Origin: Planctomycetota bacterium
GTDB taxonomy: Bacteria; Planctomycetota; UBA11346
DNA: 15,392 bases
NCBI GenBank assembly: GCA_013816415.1
Contig: JACDEN010000015.1
Coordinates: 1-15,392, forward strand
Direction: 5' to 3'
Of the stretch, positions 1-8,405 are shown in pieces. Both the position numbers and the translations under genes were made by a program. The notes beneath the pieces are model-generated. The model saw only the letters and a list, made by a program, of their open reading frames with translations, was not told the origin of the DNA and made no database searches. The first letter of the stretch is position 1. The number at the start of each line of letters is the position of its first letter.

Positions 1-1195
<1,195 letters not shown>

Positions 1196-1215
1196 AATGG
1201 AGGTGTCTCGGGGTC

Positions 1216-1251
1216 GGCAGGAAGAGGTGGCAGGAATCGGAGGGGCAGGAA
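1216..1251 (-). repeat. Three copies of TTCCTGCC in the rpoD leader
   Basis: The 8-mer TTCCTGCC (minus strand) occurs at 1251-1244, 1236-1229 and 1223-1216, with start-to-start spacing of 15 and 13 bases. All three lie between a TATAAT box (1256-1251) and the rpoD start codon. If that box is used, the copies fall in the 5' untranslated leader, making it pyrimidine-rich. They could be binding sites for a regulator or RNA-binding protein, or a chance product of a low-complexity leader. Confidence 0.4.
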
Positions 1252-1274
1252 TTATAGGCGGAGCCGGAAGGCTC
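1251..1274 (-). promoter_or_regulatory. Candidate rpoD -10 box (TATAAT) with adjacent hairpin
   Basis: On the minus strand a perfect TATAAT lies at 1256-1251, about 55 bases before the rpoD ATG. Immediately upstream is a small hairpin, GAGCC-TTCC-GGCTC (1274-1261). No good -35 hexamer is at the standard 16-18 spacing; the nearest TTGCCA is 21 bases away. The box alone is suggestive in this GC-rich context. Confidence 0.35.
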
Positions 1275-1372
1275 GCATGGCAAAAATCCATTTTGGCGTG
1301 TGCGGGGGCCCATCATCAAGCATACCCCGAAAAATGGCGCTCGGGACCATTGGTGACCCCGAATCTTAAGTC

Positions 1373-1399
1373 ATTATAATATACGGATTAGGGTTGCAA
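1373..1399 (-). promoter_or_regulatory. Second candidate promoter upstream of rpoD
   Basis: Just past the stop of the upstream oxidoreductase gene the minus strand reads TTGCAA (1399-1394), 15 bases, then TATAAT (1378-1373). The -10 box is perfect and lies in the most AT-rich stretch of the region. The spacer is two bases short of optimal. A transcript from here would have a leader of about 170 bases before rpoD. The same box read on the plus strand faces no gene. Confidence 0.35.
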
Positions 1400-1408
1400 T
1401 GCCGGGGC

Positions 1409-2470
1409 TCAGGCCGGTACATCGACGGTCACTTCGCGGCGTTGCTCGGAACTCTGGTAGATGGCGTCGAGCATGGCCTGGACGCTGACCCCGTCGTCTG
1501 CCGTGCACGAGCAGACCGCCTCGCCGCGCAGACACTTGGCGAAATGCACGAAACGGTTGTCGTAAATCGTCTTATCGTAGGCAATCGAGGACGTGGTGAT
1601 GGCGTTGTCCGACTCGCCGTAGATCTGCACGGTGTCGCCCTCCCAGCTCGCCCCCGCCTTGTCGCCCATGACCAGGGTCCGGCCGTTCTCGTCGGGCCGG
1701 TTGCCCGCCCAGCTGACCTCGAATTGCATACTGGCCCCATTGTCGAAGCGGATGAACGCGGCCGCGAAGTCTTCGGTATCGCAGGTACCGCCCTTACGCC
1801 GGGGGCCGGCCCACATGCCTTCGCAGACGTAGGTGTCGATGTTGCCGAACTTGGCATAGGCCATCGCCGATACCGACACGGGCTTCGGCCGGCCCATGAT
1901 GAACCAGGTCCGATCCAGGATGTGGATGCCGATGTCGTACACCGGGCCGCCGCCGGCCATCGCCTTGGTGGTGAACCAGCCGCCCATGCCGGGGATGCCG
2001 CGGCGCCGGATCCAGGCCGCCTTGGCGTGGTAGATGTCGCCGAAGACGCCCTTCTCGCGCATGCGCGCGAGCTGCTGGGCGTGCGGCTCGAACCGCTGAT
2101 TGAAGCCCATCATCAGCAGCTTGCCGCTCTTCCGGGCGGCTTTCCTCATGTCGACGGCCGCGGCAAGGCTGGTGGCCGGCGGCTTCTCGCAGAGCACCGC
2201 TAGTCCCGCGCCCAGGGCCTCGATGGCCAAGGGGGCGTGCAGGCTGTTGGGGACGCACACGCTGACCGCGTCGAGCTTTTCAGCGGCCCGCATCTCGGTC
2301 AGGCTGGCGTAGGCGGTGATCTTGTGCGCTTCGGCCGCGCGGGTGCGCGGGGTCTCGGCGGGATCGGCTATGGCGACCACGGCGCAGCCCGCGGCGCGCA
2401 GGCCTTCGACGTGCGAGTTGGCGATCGCGCCGGCGCCGATGATGCCGACACGGATGGGGGCTGCGGTCAT
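1409..2470 (-). CDS. Gfo/Idh/MocA family NAD(P)-dependent oxidoreductase (first copy)
   Basis: Cytoplasmic dehydrogenase of the glucose-fructose oxidoreductase / inositol dehydrogenase family, which oxidises or reduces hydroxyls on sugars, inositols or their derivatives. It has 353 residues, a normal family length. The N-terminal Rossmann fold shows GAGAIA at 12-17 for the dinucleotide. CEKPP at 94-98 carries the family lysine. GGGPVYDIGIH at 173-183 supplies the catalytic-region Asp179 and His183. A beta-sheet substrate domain follows. The ATG at 2470 is preceded by AAGGA at good spacing. The gene lies 120 bp downstream of the SIS-domain gene on the same strand, so the two may be co-transcribed and act on the same sugar. 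Substrate cannot be read from the sequence. It is clearly distinct from the other family member at 8564-9595. Confidence 0.93.
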   Translation of the reverse strand: MTAAPIRVGIIGAGAIANSHVEGLRAAGCAVVAIADPAETPRTRAAEAHKITAYASLTEMRAAEKLDAVSVCVPNSLHAPLAIEALGAGLAVLCEKPPATSLAAAVDMRKAARKSGKLLMMGFNQRFEPHAQQLARMREKGVFGDIYHAKAAWIRRRGIPGMGGWFTTKAMAGGGPVYDIGIHILDRTWFIMGRPKPVSVSAMAYAKFGNIDTYVCEGMWAGPRRKGGTCDTEDFAAAFIRFDNGASMQFEVSWAGNRPDENGRTLVMGDKAGASWEGDTVQIYGESDNAITTSSIAYDKTIYDNRFVHFAKCLRGEAVCSCTADDGVSVQAMLDAIYQSSEQRREVTVDVPA

Positions 2471-2493
2471 ATGGGATCCTTTCGCTGGGGGCG

Positions 2494-2558
2494 GGAATCG
2501 TGGTCAGTGGCTACGCAACCGCACGCGATTCCACCTTCCATGCTGGGACGTCATGGAA
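2494..2558. other. Two short inverted repeats between the SIS and Gfo/Idh genes
   Basis: GGAATCG (2494-2500) pairs with CGATTCC (2526-2532) around a 25-base loop. TTCCATG (2536-2542) pairs with CATGGAA (2552-2558) around a 9-base loop. Both lie in the 120-bp gap upstream of the oxidoreductase start. There is no T-run, so a classical terminator is unlikely. An operator or an RNA-processing or stability hairpin in a shared transcript is possible. Confidence 0.3.
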
Positions 2559-2590
2559 TTACCCGGACTGACATGTGTCGGAAATATCCA

Positions 2591-3613
2591 TCACTCGCTC
2601 GTAGTGACCTTGTTGTGCGAAGCGAAGTGCCCCGGTTCGCGGCCATTCTTCCAAGCCAATCCGACGCTGGCGAGCTGGGCGGGCAGGATCTCGAGGAAGG
2701 GCAGGATCTGGGGCTCGCACGACGCGATCAGGCGCGCCCCATGGGCTCCATTGTCCGAGATCATGACCACGTTGCCTCCAGCCGCCTGGATGTCGGCGGC
2801 GAGCTTTTCCTGGAGGCCGGCCGTCGTCTCGGCGCCCCGATAGATGAACACGGCGAATCCGCGGCCGATCATCTCCATGTGGCCGTGCCGGAACTGCGCG
2901 GCGCTCAGACCTTCGGCATGGATCTTCGCGGCATCCCGCAGGGTGTGCGCCCCGGCCAAGGCGGAAGACACCGAGAATCCGCGGCCGCACATCACCATGC
3001 TGGTGCACCCGTCGAGGCGGTCGGCGAGTTCGCGCGCTTTCTGCTCCCAGGTCGCCAGATACGCCTCGATGTGGGTGGCGGCGGCGGCGATGAGGTCCAT
3101 GTCCTTGGCGCGGCTCTTGCCCGTGAGGTCGTTCGCGAGGGCGGCCATCGCCGCCAACGCGGACAGGTAGGTCTTGCAGGGCACCGAATGTTCCGCTCCG
3201 GCTGCGGTGATGTACGCGAAGGCCGAGCCCTTGGCGAGCGGACTGTCCGGGTTGTTGGTGATCGCGATGACCCGCGACTTGTCCACCATCCCCAGCAGCT
3301 TGACGATCTCGCCGCTCTGACCTGATTGCGACGCGACGATCAGCAGCGTCTTGTCGGTGATGATCGACGCCGCGTCGTACAGCAGTTCGCTGGTCTCGAC
3401 CAGGATCGGGCAGGTCCCCATCTGGGTCAGACGGAAGACCAGGTAATTGAGGGCGGCGTAGGACATGCCCATGCCGGTGAGGACCAGGCGTGGGAATTTC
3501 CGCGATTTCAAGCCGGTCGCGATCTCCTTCAGGCCCTTAGGGTCGGCGAATCCCGCGAGCGAGGCGCGCAGCGCCGCGGGTTGGGCCAGGATATCCGCGA
3601 TATAGGGATTCAT
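2591..3613 (-). CDS. SIS-domain phosphosugar isomerase/deaminase-like protein (GlmS C-domain / FrlB type)
   Basis: Predicted cytoplasmic protein of 340 residues with two tandem sugar isomerase (SIS) domains. This is the architecture of the isomerase half of glucosamine-6-phosphate synthase, AgaS, and fructoselysine-6-phosphate deglycase. The first SIS domain has TGMGMSY at 46-52 and the Ser/Thr-rich phosphate-binding loop SQSGQSGE at 95-102, followed by ITNNPDSPLA at 118-127. The second domain spans roughly 190-330, and the tail carries the family-like NKVTTSE end. The glutaminase domain of full GlmS is absent, so it is not the biosynthetic enzyme. I chose the ATG at 3613 because the frame upstream only runs through repeat DNA; a TATACT box stands 22 bases before it. 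Neighbours are an ABC importer upstream and a Gfo/Idh oxidoreductase downstream, which fits catabolism of a phosphorylated or amino sugar. The exact substrate is unknown. Confidence 0.88.
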   Translation of the reverse strand: MNPYIADILAQPAALRASLAGFADPKGLKEIATGLKSRKFPRLVLTGMGMSYAALNYLVFRLTQMGTCPILVETSELLYDAASIITDKTLLIVASQSGQSGEIVKLLGMVDKSRVIAITNNPDSPLAKGSAFAYITAAGAEHSVPCKTYLSALAAMAALANDLTGKSRAKDMDLIAAAATHIEAYLATWEQKARELADRLDGCTSMVMCGRGFSVSSALAGAHTLRDAAKIHAEGLSAAQFRHGHMEMIGRGFAVFIYRGAETTAGLQEKLAADIQAAGGNVVMISDNGAHGARLIASCEPQILPFLEILPAQLASVGLAWKNGREPGHFASHNKVTTSE

Positions 3614-3635
3614 CGATCGGGTCAGGCCTCGATGG

Positions 3636-3642
3636 AGTATAA
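3636..3642 (-). promoter_or_regulatory. Candidate -10 box (TTATACT) for the SIS-domain gene
   Basis: The minus strand reads GGGTTATACTCC ahead of the SIS gene. TATACT ends 22 bases before the ATG, which would give a leader of about 16 bases containing GAGG. No convincing -35 hexamer is seen. A nearly identical core, GGATTATACT, stands 23 bases before the PhyH-family gene at 14895. Confidence 0.4.
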
Positions 3643-3682
3643 CCCAAATTCTCCCCCGTCGCGCTGCGATAGGGCGGGCTCT

Positions 3683-3873
3683 GACAAGCCCGGGTAGGCC
3701 CGCAGGGCCGTAGGGGCGAAGCCCCTGAGCTAACTGCGGGCGCCGAGAGGCGGTGGGCGGATACAATGGGCGAAGCCCATCCGCCCACGATTTCGCCAGC
3801 TCTGCTGGCGAAATCGAGCCCCGACAAAGCCCGGGGGTAGGCCCGCAGGGCCGTAGGGGCGAAGCCCCTGAGC
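3683..3873. repeat. 39-bp perfect direct repeat with nested hairpins (REP-like element)
   Basis: Positions 3692-3730 and 3835-3873 are identical over 39 bases, and similarity extends left from about 3683 and 3823. Each copy ends in a hairpin with a 6-bp stem and GAA loop (AGGGGC-GAA-GCCCCT, 3712-3726 and 3855-3869). Between the copies lie two more hairpins. One is GTGGGCGGA/TCCGCCCAC (3753-3761 with 3780-3788) enclosing another GAA-loop hairpin, TGGGC-GAA-GCCCA (3767-3779). The other is a perfect 12-bp stem, GATTTCGCCAGC-TCT-GCTGGCGAAATC (3789-3815). The element begins just after the permease stop codon and fills most of the 262-bp gap to the SIS gene. It resembles bacterial interspersed palindromic (REP/BIME-type) elements. 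No T-run follows the hairpins, so mRNA 3'-end protection is more likely than simple termination. Confidence 0.8.
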
Positions 3874-3875
3874 GA

Positions 3876-5573
3876 TTAGTCCCGGAACAGCGAGCTCGGA
3901 TTCCGTCCAAGGAACACCGCCGCCGCCGCAAGGGTCGCGGTCAGGAACAGCATCGCCCAGGCGGCGAAGGCGCAGGCGATCGCCGGGCCGGAGCCGAGGA
4001 CGTTCACCAGATCGTAGATCACCCGGGTGATCGGCCAGAACTCGCGCTTCTGCGCCAGGATCAACGAATCCGAGACTTCGAGCATCGAGAAGCTGAAGGT
4101 CATCAGCGCACCCGCTGCGAGGCTACCGGCGATCAGCGGTAGGGTGATCCGGCGCAATCGGGTCCATCGGTTGGCGCCGAGTGACGCCGCCGCCTCCTCG
4201 AAGACCTCCGGTGCTTGGCTGAGACCCGCCGATGCAGCGCGGACGACGTGCGGCAGCCGGCGGATCGCGTAGGCGATGATCAGCAGTGCGGTGGGGTTGC
4301 GGAAGGGGTCGAGCCAGGAACGCAGCAGCGGGCTCGCATAGGCGAGACCGATGTAGCCGAAGGCGAAGATGATTCCCGGTACAGCCAGTGGCACCATCGC
4401 GGCGATATCGAACGCCTGCCAGCCTGCGGGGCGCCAGCGCACGCAGGTCCACGCGATGAAGGTGCCGACGATCATGCCGAGGACGGTGGCGGCGGTCGCA
4501 TAGGTGACGCTGTTGACGATTCCCGGCACCACGTTCTCGTTCGACAGCGCCTCGTTCACGTGGATGAGCGAGAATCCGTGTGGCAGCACGGTGTGGTACC
4601 AGTCACGCGACATGCCGGTGAGCAGGACCGCGAGGTGCGGGAGCATCGCCAGCAGGCACAGCGCCAGGTACGGCAGCCACGCCGCGGCGGCGCGCCAGCC
4701 GCTCAGGCGTTTCGCGGCGGAGTCCATGCCGCCCGCACCGGCGCCCTTGGCGGCGAGCGCGTCATAGCGCCGGGCGAACAGCAGGCGCGAGAGCGCGTAG
4801 AGCGCCATCGCGATCGCCAGCATCACCACCACCAGCGCGTAGGGCAGACGATTGCTGCCGATGTCGGCCATCGCCGCGAACACCTGCACCGGCGTTACGC
4901 GGTCGTATCCGAGCATCAGCGGCGTGCCCAGCTCGGTGAACGACCACACGAAGACGATGACCGCACCACCGAAGAGCCCGGGTCTCACCAATGGCAGCAC
5001 GACGCGACGGAAGGTAGTGAAGCGGCTCGCGCCGAGACCGCGCGAGGCTTCCAAGAGCGACGGATCGATCTTGGCGAACGCGGCGTTCAGCAGCAGGTAG
5101 AGCACGGGATACAAGCCGAGGGCCTCGACCGCGCAGACCACCGCGAAGCGGTGGTCGCCCAGCCAATCCGGTCCGCGTCCGACGGCGTACAGTCCGAGCG
5201 ATTCGAGCAGTGTGTTGAGCACCCCGTACTGGCCGAGGATCTGGTAGACGCCGAGCGCTCCGACGAACGGCGGCAGGATCAGCGGTGCGAGCAGCAGCGC
5301 CTCGGCGAGACCCTTGCCGCGGAAGCGATGGCGCGCTCCGAACCACGCGAGGGGAACGGTCAATGCGAGCGCGATGACGGTGGTGACCGATGCGATGGTC
5401 AGCGCATTCACGATCCCGGAACGGTAGACCGGATTCGCGAAGACCTCGGTGAGGGCTCGCGCATCGAGTCCCGCCCACACCGCGATGACCAGCGGCGCGA
5501 CCAGGAAGACCCCGAGGAACGCCGCCACCAGGGCCAGCGATACGCCGCCGAGCATCGAGCCGCGCATCGGCAT
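3876..5573 (-). CDS. ABC importer permease, fused double transmembrane domain (FbpB/AfuB-like)
   Basis: Inner-membrane channel subunit of a binding-protein-dependent importer. Its 565 residues make up two permease halves fused in one chain, each with about six hydrophobic segments. A hydrophilic linker lies at about 266-295. Each half has the cytoplasmic EAA loop that docks on the ATPase: EASRGLGASRFTTFRRVVLP at 175-194 and EAAASLGANRWTRLRRITLP at 460-479. The fused two-domain layout is typical of the ferric / AfuB / ThiP class. Its ATG overlaps the stop of the solute-binding protein gene by one base (TGATG), which implies translational coupling. A second Met at residue 3 could also serve as the start. 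It is the last gene of the ABC operon, and a repeat-rich gap follows it. Transport function is secure; substrate is not. Confidence 0.95.
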   Translation of the reverse strand: MPMRGSMLGGVSLALVAAFLGVFLVAPLVIAVWAGLDARALTEVFANPVYRSGIVNALTIASVTTVIALALTVPLAWFGARHRFRGKGLAEALLLAPLILPPFVGALGVYQILGQYGVLNTLLESLGLYAVGRGPDWLGDHRFAVVCAVEALGLYPVLYLLLNAAFAKIDPSLLEASRGLGASRFTTFRRVVLPLVRPGLFGGAVIVFVWSFTELGTPLMLGYDRVTPVQVFAAMADIGSNRLPYALVVVMLAIAMALYALSRLLFARRYDALAAKGAGAGGMDSAAKRLSGWRAAAAWLPYLALCLLAMLPHLAVLLTGMSRDWYHTVLPHGFSLIHVNEALSNENVVPGIVNSVTYATAATVLGMIVGTFIAWTCVRWRPAGWQAFDIAAMVPLAVPGIIFAFGYIGLAYASPLLRSWLDPFRNPTALLIIAYAIRRLPHVVRAASAGLSQAPEVFEEAAASLGANRWTRLRRITLPLIAGSLAAGALMTFSFSMLEVSDSLILAQKREFWPITRVIYDLVNVLGSGPAIACAFAAWAMLFLTATLAAAAVFLGRNPSSLFRD

Positions 5574-7156
5574 CAGCGTGCTCCCGACATCGTAGCGGCC
5601 AGTCGTCGGGCCGCGCGGTAATGGGCGGTCGCCTCGACGGTCCAGCGCCGGGTGATCGGCAGCATGGCGGCGGAGTCCTTCGATATTTCGGCGAGCGTGC
5701 TCTTCGCTTCGCCGTACGTGATCGGCATCCAGCAGAATTCTCGCCAGGCCTCAGGCACCGCCTCGGGTCCGCCGGCATCGAGGATCGCGCGCCACGCGGC
5801 GATCAGCTCCTCGCGGGGATCGAGGATCACCGCCTTGGTGAGCGGACCGATCAACCCGTATAAGGGTGCGGTCCAGCCAGCGTGGTAGGTGAAGCTGGCG
5901 GCGACCGTGAAGGGATCCATGCCGGCGTCGCTCATGTGTGCGCGGTCGGTACCGGTGTACACGTCCTTACGCACCGGCATGCGGTACAGCTCGTATTTCT
6001 GCGGTCCACCCGGCTCGCCGATGCGGTACGACCACAAGCGCTGGCCTTCCGGGGACAGGGCGAAGCGGATGAACGCGACCGCCAGCTTCCGGTGCGGCGC
6101 GCCGCGCAGGAGCGAGATCGGATCGGCCGAGATCGAGGTGCCGCCGATCGGAGCGACGAACGAGATGCGCGAGGTGCCAGCGGTCTGTGCGATCGAGTAG
6201 GCCGCTTCCGCGCGCGCGTGGAAGTCGATGCACATCGCCACGGTGGCATCGCCGCGCACCACATCGCGCACGGCCTTCGAGGCGCCGTCGCTCAGGGCGC
6301 GCGCGTTGCCGGCGATGCGCTTGATCAGCACGAAGGCGTCGCTCCAGCCGCGCGACAGGGTCTCGGGGTCACCCTTGCCGTCTCCGACCGCCGCTGCCAT
6401 ATGCTGTTGGATCAATCGTTCGAGCGCCGAGACGATCGCCGCCGAGCGCGTGGGATCGACCATCGTGACCTGACCGAAGAAGCGCGCGTCGCCGAGGTCG
6501 CTCCACGCGCGGGGAATGTCCGATGGCGACAACAGCGCGAGGCGGTCCGGGCTCGAACAGATGCCGAAGGTGCTCAGACAGGTGCCGTAATAACGCCCCT
6601 TCGGGTCGTAGATGGTCTCGCCGCTGAGCGTGCGCGGGATGACCTCGTCGGTGAACCACCCGGGTTCCTGCTGCAGCAGGCCGGCATCGACCGTGATGCC
6701 CTTCTGCGCGAATTCCCGGTGGGGGAACTCCCCGCCGCCCCACCACAGGTCCATGTCGGTCGCGGTGTCTGAGGCCAGGAATGCGGCGCGCGCCGCCTTC
6801 TTGTCGGCAGACGCGGTGGAGTCCGCGGCGTCGATCTTGGGATCCGCGAATGCCGACAGGACGTCGCCCGTGAACTCGGGATGCGCTTCAGAGAAGAAGG
6901 TCTTGTAGCGGTCCTCCAGCAGACGCTGGATGTCGCGCGTCCCTCCGGGTGTACGCCAATCGATGTCGACCGTGGTGTCGAGCTCGCGTTGGGCCCAGAC
7001 GCCGAACGCACGACCGAATTCGAAGCGCGTCGACTCGCCATGCGGTGAGATGATCACCAGCCGTTCGGCATGCGCGGCGGCAGGCGGATGCGGCCGCATT
7101 ACGATCGGCGCGACAAGTAGCAGCGCGATGCCAGCCAGGACGAGGATCCCTTTCAC
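5573..7156 (-). CDS. ABC importer extracellular solute-binding protein (ferric/AfuA-type family)
   Basis: Periplasmic or membrane-tethered receptor of the importer, 527 residues. A hydrophobic N-terminus (about 3-19) is followed by AAAHA-ER, a plausible signal peptidase I site near residue 30; there is no lipobox Cys. Family-like stretches are GRYYGTCLSTFGI (188-199), PRAWSDLGDARFFGQVTMVDPTRS (about 215-238, type II binding-protein core) and LSPEGQRLWSY (367-377). It is considerably longer than the roughly 340 residues usual for FbpA/AfuA: there is an insert at about 75-145, and the C-terminal 130 residues extend beyond the usual core. The start codon is GTG, 10 bp after the ATPase stop, with no clear ribosome site; nearby ATGs are out of frame, and starting later would lose the signal sequence. 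Iron, phosphosugar or another anion are all possible ligands. Confidence 0.88.
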   Translation of the reverse strand: MKGILVLAGIALLLVAPIVMRPHPPAAAHAERLVIISPHGESTRFEFGRAFGVWAQRELDTTVDIDWRTPGGTRDIQRLLEDRYKTFFSEAHPEFTGDVLSAFADPKIDAADSTASADKKAARAAFLASDTATDMDLWWGGGEFPHREFAQKGITVDAGLLQQEPGWFTDEVIPRTLSGETIYDPKGRYYGTCLSTFGICSSPDRLALLSPSDIPRAWSDLGDARFFGQVTMVDPTRSAAIVSALERLIQQHMAAAVGDGKGDPETLSRGWSDAFVLIKRIAGNARALSDGASKAVRDVVRGDATVAMCIDFHARAEAAYSIAQTAGTSRISFVAPIGGTSISADPISLLRGAPHRKLAVAFIRFALSPEGQRLWSYRIGEPGGPQKYELYRMPVRKDVYTGTDRAHMSDAGMDPFTVAASFTYHAGWTAPLYGLIGPLTKAVILDPREELIAAWRAILDAGGPEAVPEAWREFCWMPITYGEAKSTLAEISKDSAAMLPITRRWTVEATAHYRAARRLAATMSGAR

Positions 7157-7166
7157 CGGAAAGCCA

Positions 7167-8228
7167 TCATGTGGCCAGGACGATCACGTCGTCGGGCGGG
7201 ACCGCGAGCGACAGCGCGTCTCCTGGATTCCGGCTCTGGGGACAGGTCTCGCTCACCATCAACTCCAGTCCCTTGCCGGCAGGTACCGACACGCGCCATT
7301 GCCCGCTCCCGCCGAGGTAGCTGCCGGAGACGATCGCGCCGTCGATGCGGTTCGCCGATGCATTCGATCCCGTGACCACGCGCAGACGTTCGGGGCGGAT
7401 GCAGACCGTCACCGTCGAGCCAGGTGGACACCGTTCCGGAATGCGCGCGCTGGCGAGCGTGCCGAAGGCGCTGTTCACCGAGGTGCGGTCGACCACGCTT
7501 GCCGGGATCAGGTTCGCCTCGCCGACGAATTCCGCGACCGCGCGCGACGCTGGGCGCTCGTACAGGTCGCGCGGCGTTCCGACCTGGGCGACGGTCCCGT
7601 GGTGGAGCAGCGCGATGCGGTCCGCGGTCGACAGCGCCTCCGACTGGTCGTGGGTGACGTAGACCGCGGTCAGGCCCGACGCCTTGCACACGCGGCGGAT
7701 CTCCGAGCGCATGGTCACGCGCAGCCGCGCATCGAGATTCGAGAGCGGCTCGTCCAAGAGCAGCACCTGCGGACGGACGATGATCGCGCGCGCCAGCGCC
7801 ACGCGCTGCTGCTGGCCGCCTGACAGTTCCGAAATGCGCCGATTCCCGTATCCGGGCAATTCGACCAGCGCGAGGGCCTCCTCGACGCGCCGGCGCTTGT
7901 CCACGCTCGCCACCTTGCGGACATCCAGCCCGAAGACGACGTTCTCGCCCACCGTCAGGTGCGGCCACAGCGCATAGTTCTGGAACACCATGCCGATGTC
8001 GCGGGTCTCGGCCGGCTCATGGGTGACGTCGCGGTCGCCGAAGCTGATGCTGCCGGCATCCGGTGTGAGGAAGCCCGCGATCAGCCGCAGCATCGTGGTC
8101 TTGCCGCAGCCGCTGGCGCCGAGCAGGAAGAACATCTCGCCGGCCCCGACATCCAGCGTCACATCGCTGAGCACCGGCTCGCCGTCGCGATACGCCTTGG
8201 TGACCGAGTGGACGGCGATCGGCAGCAT
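7167..8228 (-). CDS. ABC importer ATP-binding protein (FbpC/PotA-like, with TOBE domain)
   Basis: Cytoplasmic ATPase that powers the importer. In 353 residues all nucleotide-binding motifs are intact: Walker A GASGCGKT (37-44), Q-loop Gln83, signature LSGGQQQ (135-141), Walker B VLLLDEP (155-161), D-loop SNLDAR and switch His193. A C-terminal regulatory TOBE-type region (about 235-350) is typical of the CUT1/ferric/polyamine ATPase class. It is the first gene of an operon running ATPase, binding protein, permease, with a 10-bp gap to the next gene. Its upstream region is unusual: the template strand carries G-rich blocks with quadruplex potential starting 17 bases before the ATG. The ribosome site is weak (GGGAAG at distance). 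Confidence 0.95.
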   Translation of the reverse strand: MLPIAVHSVTKAYRDGEPVLSDVTLDVGAGEMFFLLGASGCGKTTMLRLIAGFLTPDAGSISFGDRDVTHEPAETRDIGMVFQNYALWPHLTVGENVVFGLDVRKVASVDKRRRVEEALALVELPGYGNRRISELSGGQQQRVALARAIIVRPQVLLLDEPLSNLDARLRVTMRSEIRRVCKASGLTAVYVTHDQSEALSTADRIALLHHGTVAQVGTPRDLYERPASRAVAEFVGEANLIPASVVDRTSVNSAFGTLASARIPERCPPGSTVTVCIRPERLRVVTGSNASANRIDGAIVSGSYLGGSGQWRVSVPAGKGLELMVSETCPQSRNPGDALSLAVPPDDVIVLAT

Positions 8229-8244
8229 GGTCGGGAGCTTCCCA

Positions 8245-8270
8245 GGGAGGGGAGGGGGTCAAGGAGGGGG
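8245..8270 (+). other. Potential G-quadruplex motif upstream of the ABC operon
   Basis: Four plus-strand G-runs, at 8245-8247, 8249-8252, 8254-8258 and 8266-8270, are separated by loops of 1, 1 and 7 bases, meeting the usual G3+N1-7 pattern. The G-rich strand is the template for the ABC operon, and the block ends 17 bases from the ATPase ATG. Confidence 0.5.
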
Positions 8271-8284
8271 ACCGTTTGAAGGAG

Positions 8285-8319
8285 TCCGGGGTCCGGGGTC
8301 CGGGGTCCGGGGTCCGGGG
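8285..8319 (+). repeat. Tandem heptamer array (TCCGGGG) x5, also a quadruplex motif
   Basis: Five perfect copies of TCCGGGG follow a GAAGGAG lead-in. They give five four-base G-runs with uniform three-base TCC loops, an ideal intramolecular G-quadruplex pattern on the plus strand. A related but diverged array (GACTCCG units) in the opposite orientation is at 8534-8558. Confidence 0.85.
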
Positions 8320-8405
8320 TCGGACTGCGATGCGGGCACTGGTCGTGGAAGATGTCCCAAGCGGGAATCGCTCGGCTACACGGCAGCGGATAAGATGTGT
8401 CTCAT

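Noticed and set aside
1350..1380. Plus-strand promoter TTGGTG ... TATAAT
   Set aside because: The spacer is 19 bases and no plus-strand gene follows. The same AT-rich box read on the minus strand faces rpoD.
2237..3325. 362-codon plus-strand frame opposite the SIS and Gfo/Idh genes
   Set aside because: Its composition is that of a reverse-complement shadow and it has no motif. Both minus-strand genes have intact family signatures.
3614..3931. N-terminal extension of the SIS protein to 446 residues
   Set aside because: The extra 106 codons translate the hairpin repeats and overlap the end of the permease gene. The family N-terminus fits the ATG at 3613, which has a -10 box just upstream.
4215..5621. 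468-codon plus-strand frame opposite the permease and the end of the binding-protein gene
   Set aside because: It is an antisense shadow of clearly recognisable transporter genes. Its Arg/Gln/Glu/His-rich composition is typical of reverse frames in GC-rich DNA.
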